Source: JAAYZK01 sp964535025 (GTDB lineage: Bacteria > Planctomycetota > Phycisphaerae > SM23-33 > FEN-1343). Taken from it: a stretch of 17,261 bases of DNA. Positions 14,391-17,261 of this stretch are shown here, piece by piece; positions within the stretch are counted from its first letter, which is position 1, and each line of letters starts with the position of its first letter. Both the position numbers and the translations under genes were made by a program. The stretch is taken from the NCBI GenBank assembly GCA_964535025.1, contig CAZHRW010000227.1, positions 1-17,261 of the forward strand. Direction: 5' to 3'. The notes under the pieces are model-generated. The model was not told the DNA's origin. It searched no databases and saw only the letters and a list, made by a program, of their open reading frames with translations.

Positions 14391-15281
14391 TCAGAGCCGT
14401 TCGACACAGCGCAACTTCGCGCTGCGACTGCGCGGATTGCGCCGTAATTCTGTATCGTCAGGAACCACGGGTTTCGGCGTAATGATTCTGCCCGTTCCGT
14501 CGGATTTCATGGCCGCGAAGGCGTGTTTGACGCGTCGGTCTTCCAGCGAGTGGAAACTGATGATCACCGCGCGGGCGCCGGGGGCGAGGATGTCGCCCAG
14601 CACGGCCAGCAGGTCGTCGAGGGCGCCGAGCTCGTCGTTGACGGCGATGCGCAGCGCCTGGAACGTCCGGGTGGCCGGGTGGATCCGTCGTCCGGCGCGC
14701 GAACCGACGGCGCGCCGGACGAGATCGGCCAACTGCCGCGTCCGTGCAATCGGACCGTCCGAACGGGCTTTGACGATCGCTCTGGCGATCGGCCGACTGA
14801 ACCGCTCGTCGGCATAGCGATACAGCAGGTCCGCCAACTGCCGTTCGCTGAGGGTCCGCAGCAGATCGGCTGCCGTGGGCCCGCCCCCTTCGCGATCCAT
14901 CCGCATGTCCAGCGGCGCATCACCGGCGAAACTGAACCCCCGTTCATCGTCATCCAACTGCGTCGAGGCCACGCCCAGGTCGGCCAGGACCCCGTCGACA
15001 CGCTCGACGGCGACGGCCTCGAGCACCTCCCGAACGTTCCGGAAGTCGCCGTGGAACAGCCGCACCCGCTCGCGGCCGAGCCGGTCGGCGGCACGACGAA
15101 GGTTATCGGCGTCGCGATCGATCCCGATCAGCGACAGCCCCTCGCCGCCGGCGGCCAGCAGCGCCTCGGCGTGCCCGCCCAGCCCAACGGTGCAGTCGAC
15201 GATCCACCGCGCCGCCGACGGGCGGAGCAGGTCCACCACTGCCTCGCGCAGGACCGGGGTATGGGCCGACGCAGCGCCCAT
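14391..15281 (-). CDS. rsmH: RsmH (MraW), 16S rRNA m4C1402 methyltransferase
   Basis: S-adenosylmethionine-dependent N4-methylation of C1402 in 16S rRNA; the gene is a standard second member of dcw clusters. The protein is 296 residues. Motifs: HTPVLREAVVDLL (7-19), DCTVGLGGHAEALL for cofactor binding (29-42), GIDRD (53-57), DLGVASTQLDDDERGFSF (101-118), PLDMRMD (123-129), HPATRTFQALRIAVNDEL (201-218) and ISFHSLEDRRVK (241-252). I chose ATG 15281 because it gives the family's usual N-terminus; the frame extends to 15329 but that part overlaps the small upstream gene. AAAGG lies about 12 bases upstream, which is long. It is followed after 61 bases by the LysM gene. Confidence 0.95.
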   Translation of the reverse strand: MGAASAHTPVLREAVVDLLRPSAARWIVDCTVGLGGHAEALLAAGGEGLSLIGIDRDADNLRRAADRLGRERVRLFHGDFRNVREVLEAVAVERVDGVLADLGVASTQLDDDERGFSFAGDAPLDMRMDREGGGPTAADLLRTLSERQLADLLYRYADERFSRPIARAIVKARSDGPIARTRQLADLVRRAVGSRAGRRIHPATRTFQALRIAVNDELGALDDLLAVLGDILAPGARAVIISFHSLEDRRVKHAFAAMKSDGTGRIITPKPVVPDDTELRRNPRSRSAKLRCVERL

Positions 15282-15297
15282 GAACCGCACGCACCTT

Positions 15298-15534
15298 TCA
15301 CTGCCGCATTCGCTGCCGCTGATCCTCAACGTGGTGGGAGAAGCTCACCCGGGCATACGCGCCGCCCCTCGCCTGAACGCGTGCCAATCGATCAGCCAAG
15401 TTCAGCAGGCACTGTCGGTAGTCCCCTGCCGGAACCCGCGGAGCCGCTCGATCGGCATTCAGTTCGGCAAGCACCCGCGCACAGCTTCCCTGCCGTGCAA
15501 CGGCCTCGCCGGAGGCGATGGAACAGGCTGGCAT
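15298..15534 (-). CDS. Small hypothetical protein between mraZ and rsmH
   Basis: I do not recognise this 78-residue protein. The case for it is positional: ATG with AAAGGA seven bases upstream, a frame that fills nearly the whole mraZ-rsmH gap, and a TGA ending 16 bases before the rsmH start. It is hydrophilic and rich in arginine and alanine, with a likely amphipathic helix in the middle (QCLLNLADRLARVQARG). It has no signal peptide, membrane segment or metal motif, and three cysteines (residues 4, 18 and 42). Its third codon positions are less GC-rich than those of rsmH and murE, so it may be poorly constrained. It might be a non-coding leader that happens to be open. Confidence 0.5.
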   Translation of the reverse strand: MPACSIASGEAVARQGSCARVLAELNADRAAPRVPAGDYRQCLLNLADRLARVQARGGAYARVSFSHHVEDQRQRMRQ

Positions 15535-15605
15535 GACGGAATCCTTTCACTCCGGGCGAACTTGATCTCCCAACATCCCGACGGGCGGCCCCGACGGCCG
15601 TTCGA

Positions 15606-16076
15606 CTACGCCGACTCCGATCCCTCGCAGTTCAGCGCATCTCCCATCTCCAACAACGTCTCGCCATACGTCGGCAGGTGCTCCGCAATGAACGCCTCCC
15701 ACTGCTTGCGGGGCCAGATCTCGATGTGATCGTCATGGCCTACCAACGTGACTTCCGTATCCACGTCCGCCCGCTGCAGCGACTTGTCCGGCAGGACGAC
15801 GCGGCCCTGCTTGTCCGGCTTCAACTGCCGGGCCATCGCGAACAACAGGCCCATCTTGCGTTCGTTGCGGGTCGGCAGCGGCGACCGCTTCAGCGAGGAC
15901 ATCAACTGCCGGTAATACCCGTCCGGGTACAACCACAGGTGCCGATCCACGCCCAGCACCAGGAAGAACCCCTCGCCATCCGTCTGCGGGTCAATCTGCT
16001 CCCGCAGGGCGGCCGGCACAGCCAAGCGGCGCTTCTCGTCCAACATCTGATCGAATTCACCCACAAAAAGCGCCAT
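15606..16076 (-). CDS. mraZ: MraZ, transcriptional regulator of the dcw cluster
   Basis: Ring-forming DNA-binding protein that in other bacteria represses its own dcw operon. The protein is 156 residues with the two tandem SpoVT-AbrB-like halves: DEKRRLAVPAALRE (13-26) and DKQGRVVLPDKSLQ (88-101). Each carries the DxKxR or DxxGR core, followed by VTLVGHDDHIEIW (109-121), typical of the second half. The tail after about residue 135 is acidic. The ATG at 16076 gives the standard MALFVGEF beginning; GAGG lies about 12 bases upstream. It opens the dcw run and is preceded by an AT-rich control region with phased GGGA boxes that could be its own operator. Confidence 0.95.
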   Translation of the reverse strand: MALFVGEFDQMLDEKRRLAVPAALREQIDPQTDGEGFFLVLGVDRHLWLYPDGYYRQLMSSLKRSPLPTRNERKMGLLFAMARQLKPDKQGRVVLPDKSLQRADVDTEVTLVGHDDHIEIWPRKQWEAFIAEHLPTYGETLLEMGDALNCEGSESA

Positions 16077-16105
16077 CGTTTGACGTGCCTCGCCGAACCA
16101 TTGAC

Positions 16106-16140
16106 TGGGACTGAGAGGGAACTTACCCCACTTTTAGGGA
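16106..16140. promoter_or_regulatory. Candidate MraZ operator (10-base phased GGGA boxes)
   Basis: On the plus strand TGGGA (16106-16110), AGGGA (16116-16120) and AGGGA (16136-16140) fall in a strict 10-base register. The missing slot at 16126-16130 holds CCCCA, which is TGGGG on the other strand. MraZ in other bacteria binds TGGG-type boxes repeated every ten bases upstream of mraZ. Here the boxes are imperfect and mostly on the strand opposite to the gene, so the call is tentative. Confidence 0.35.
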
Positions 16141-16148
16141 GGGCTCAA
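16120..16148 (-). promoter_or_regulatory. Tentative dcw promoter upstream of mraZ
   Basis: On the minus strand TTGAGC (16148-16143) and TAAGTT (16125-16120) are 17 bases apart, overlapping the phased GGGA boxes. The -10 match is poor (three of six). The region just upstream, 16148-16185, is unusually AT-rich and includes an imperfect inverted stretch AAAAACGATTTTTT. That fits a promoter region better than the hexamers alone do. Confidence 0.3.
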
Positions 16149-16313
16149 CCAAAAAATCGTTTTTCGCTCATATTTTTCCTCAAGAACGGTCGCCGCAAGT
16201 CGTCCCCCCGCCAAGGCCTACCACCACTCGTGGCCGTTTAGCTGCCAAACCCCCTGGGATGGGTCATCACAGGCGCGATCCCGAGTCGGCACGTCGGAAT
16301 CAGCGACCGACCG

Positions 16314-17084
16314 TCACAGCATCAACTCCCCGAACGGCAGCGCCCGCAGCGGACCGAGGCGTCGGGTATCGGTCAGGTCCACGTGCAGGGGCGTCACGCT
16401 GATGCAGCGATCGTGCAGGGCCCCCACGTCCGTGTCGGGCGACGGGGCTTCGAAGACGTACTCGTCGGTCAACTGGTACCACGTCCGCCCCGCCTCGCCG
16501 GCCTGCACCGCGTACGACTCGCGGATCCGCCCCACTGCCTGGCGGTCCACCCGCACCCCCAGCGGCGGCCCGTCGTCCTGGATGGGCAGGTTCACCGCCA
16601 CCAGGTGGCCCGGCGCCAGGTTCCCGGCCAGCAGCACATCGAGCACCGCACGGCAGCGGCGCGCGGAGGCCGCGTAGTCGACCGGCGCATGCCCGAACGC
16701 CTGGCTGAACGCCACGGCGCGGGCGCCGAGAATGGCCCCCTCCGCCGCCGCGGCCACGGTGCCGCTGTAGAGGACGTTGATCCCCACGTTCGCCCCGTGG
16801 TTGATCCCGCTGAGCACCAGGTCGATCGGCTCGCCCACCAGTTCCCGGAAGGCCAGTTTCACGCAGTCGGCGGGTCGCCCGTCGACGCGAATCCCCCACG
16901 GCGCCCCGGCGACCGCGACCCGCTCGGTCGTCATCCGGTCGTGCAGCGTGATGCTGTGGCCGGCCGCCGACTGCGGCGACCACGGCGCCACCACGTGGAT
17001 CTCGCCCAGGTCGGCCACCACCTCGTGCAGCGCACGCAGCCCCGGCGCCAGGATGCCGTCGTCGTTGGTCAGCAGGATCCGCAC
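16314..17084 (-). CDS. surE: SurE, 5'/3'-nucleotidase (acid phosphatase family)
   Basis: Metal-dependent cytoplasmic nucleoside monophosphate phosphatase linked to stationary-phase survival. The protein is 256 residues. The metal ligands are all visible: D8 and D9 in LLTNDDG, S39 in WSPQSAAGHSIT, and N95 in LSGINHGANVG, followed by VLYSGTVAAAAEG. DGRPADCVKLA (68-78) is the usual next motif. The start is GTG; it gives the invariant beginning (MRILLTNDDG), though no clear ribosome binding site precedes it. It is on the same strand as the dcw genes but is separated from mraZ by 237 bases containing the candidate dcw control region, so it is probably transcribed separately. Confidence 0.95.
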   Translation of the reverse strand: MRILLTNDDGILAPGLRALHEVVADLGEIHVVAPWSPQSAAGHSITLHDRMTTERVAVAGAPWGIRVDGRPADCVKLAFRELVGEPIDLVLSGINHGANVGINVLYSGTVAAAAEGAILGARAVAFSQAFGHAPVDYAASARRCRAVLDVLLAGNLAPGHLVAVNLPIQDDGPPLGVRVDRQAVGRIRESYAVQAGEAGRTWYQLTDEYVFEAPSPDTDVGALHDRCISVTPLHVDLTDTRRLGPLRALPFGELML

Positions 17085-17136
17085 GCCGGTGATTCTACGC
17101 CGCCGACGGCGGCATGGGAAGCCCGGCGCATGAAAG

Positions 17137-17172
17137 CGGCACCGGGGCGCCCGTCATGGCGCCCCGGTGCCG
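17137..17172 (-). terminator. Strong hairpin, probable terminator of the gene entering from the right
   Basis: A perfect 15-bp stem (17137-17151 with 17158-17172; arms GGCACCGGGGCGCC and its complement plus one outer pair) closes a 6-base loop. It lies 33 bases beyond the TAG of the partial gene on the right and before surE. On the minus strand it is followed by GCTTTC, only a weak T-run, so it may act with Rho or as an mRNA end. Confidence 0.55.
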
Positions 17173-17205
17173 AACCGGACGAGAGTCCGCGGCTTGCCAG
17201 GCCCG

Positions 17206-17261
17206 CTAGAACGCCGCCAGTTCCGGCTCGCGTTCCATGGGGATGACCGCCTCCGGCTCGC
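17206..17261 (-). CDS. C-terminal end of an unidentified gene (partial)
   Basis: A minus-strand frame enters from beyond the window and ends with TAG at 17208-17206. Its last 17 visible residues are EPEAVIPMEREPELAAF. The tail is acidic and proline-containing, which is common for a disordered C-terminus and too short to assign. The hairpin 33 bases downstream supports a true gene end here, but another frame could be the real one. Confidence 0.4.
   Translation of the reverse strand, partial: EPEAVIPMEREPELAAF

Overview
The window is about 17.3 kb of very GC-rich bacterial chromosome. Most of it is a dcw (division and cell wall) cluster read on the minus strand, so its gene order runs from right to left. 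The organism makes a meso-diaminopimelate type peptidoglycan, judged from the DNPR motif in MurE. The high GC, the short CACAAAG- and CGAAAT-type intergenic repeats and the GxxExxY gene suggest a planctomycete of the Phycisphaerae kind. That placement is inference: no rRNA or other marker is present.

From the right edge, on the minus strand: the last 18 codons of an unidentified gene and a strong hairpin; surE; an AT-rich control region with phased GGGA-type boxes; mraZ; a 78-codon orphan gene; rsmH (mraW); a membrane-anchored double-LysM protein; ftsL; ftsI (class B PBP, TTG start); murE; murF (ATGA overlap with murE); a hairpin and repeat stretch; mraY; an inserted GxxExxY gene between inverted CACAAAG repeats; three full and two partial copies of a 100-bp direct repeat; ftsW; and murG (GTGA overlap with ftsW). 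The murD gene usually found between mraY and ftsW is absent, and the inserted material sits in that slot. The cluster stops at murG, with no murC, murB, ddl, ftsQ, ftsA or ftsZ following.

Left of murG the context changes. A plus-strand gene for a free-standing tRNA-binding OB-fold protein converges on murG, with the two stop codons abutting. It is divergent from a minus-strand run of manA, rluB-type pseudouridine synthase and an FAD-dependent oxidoreductase. Good sigma70-like promoters can be read in both directions in the divergent gap. The first 308 bases hold no gene I can support.

Together the dcw genes carry UDP-MurNAc through tripeptide (MurE) and pentapeptide (MurF) addition, lipid I (MraY), lipid II (MurG), and septal polymerisation and cross-linking (FtsW, FtsI, FtsL). 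MraZ and RsmH are the usual leading genes. The most unusual part is the 6301-7327 stretch. There a PD-(D/E)XK-like GxxExxY gene is bracketed by inverted repeats, and the same repeat, joined to a copy of the ftsW start region, has been amplified in exact 100-bp steps up to the ftsW start codon.
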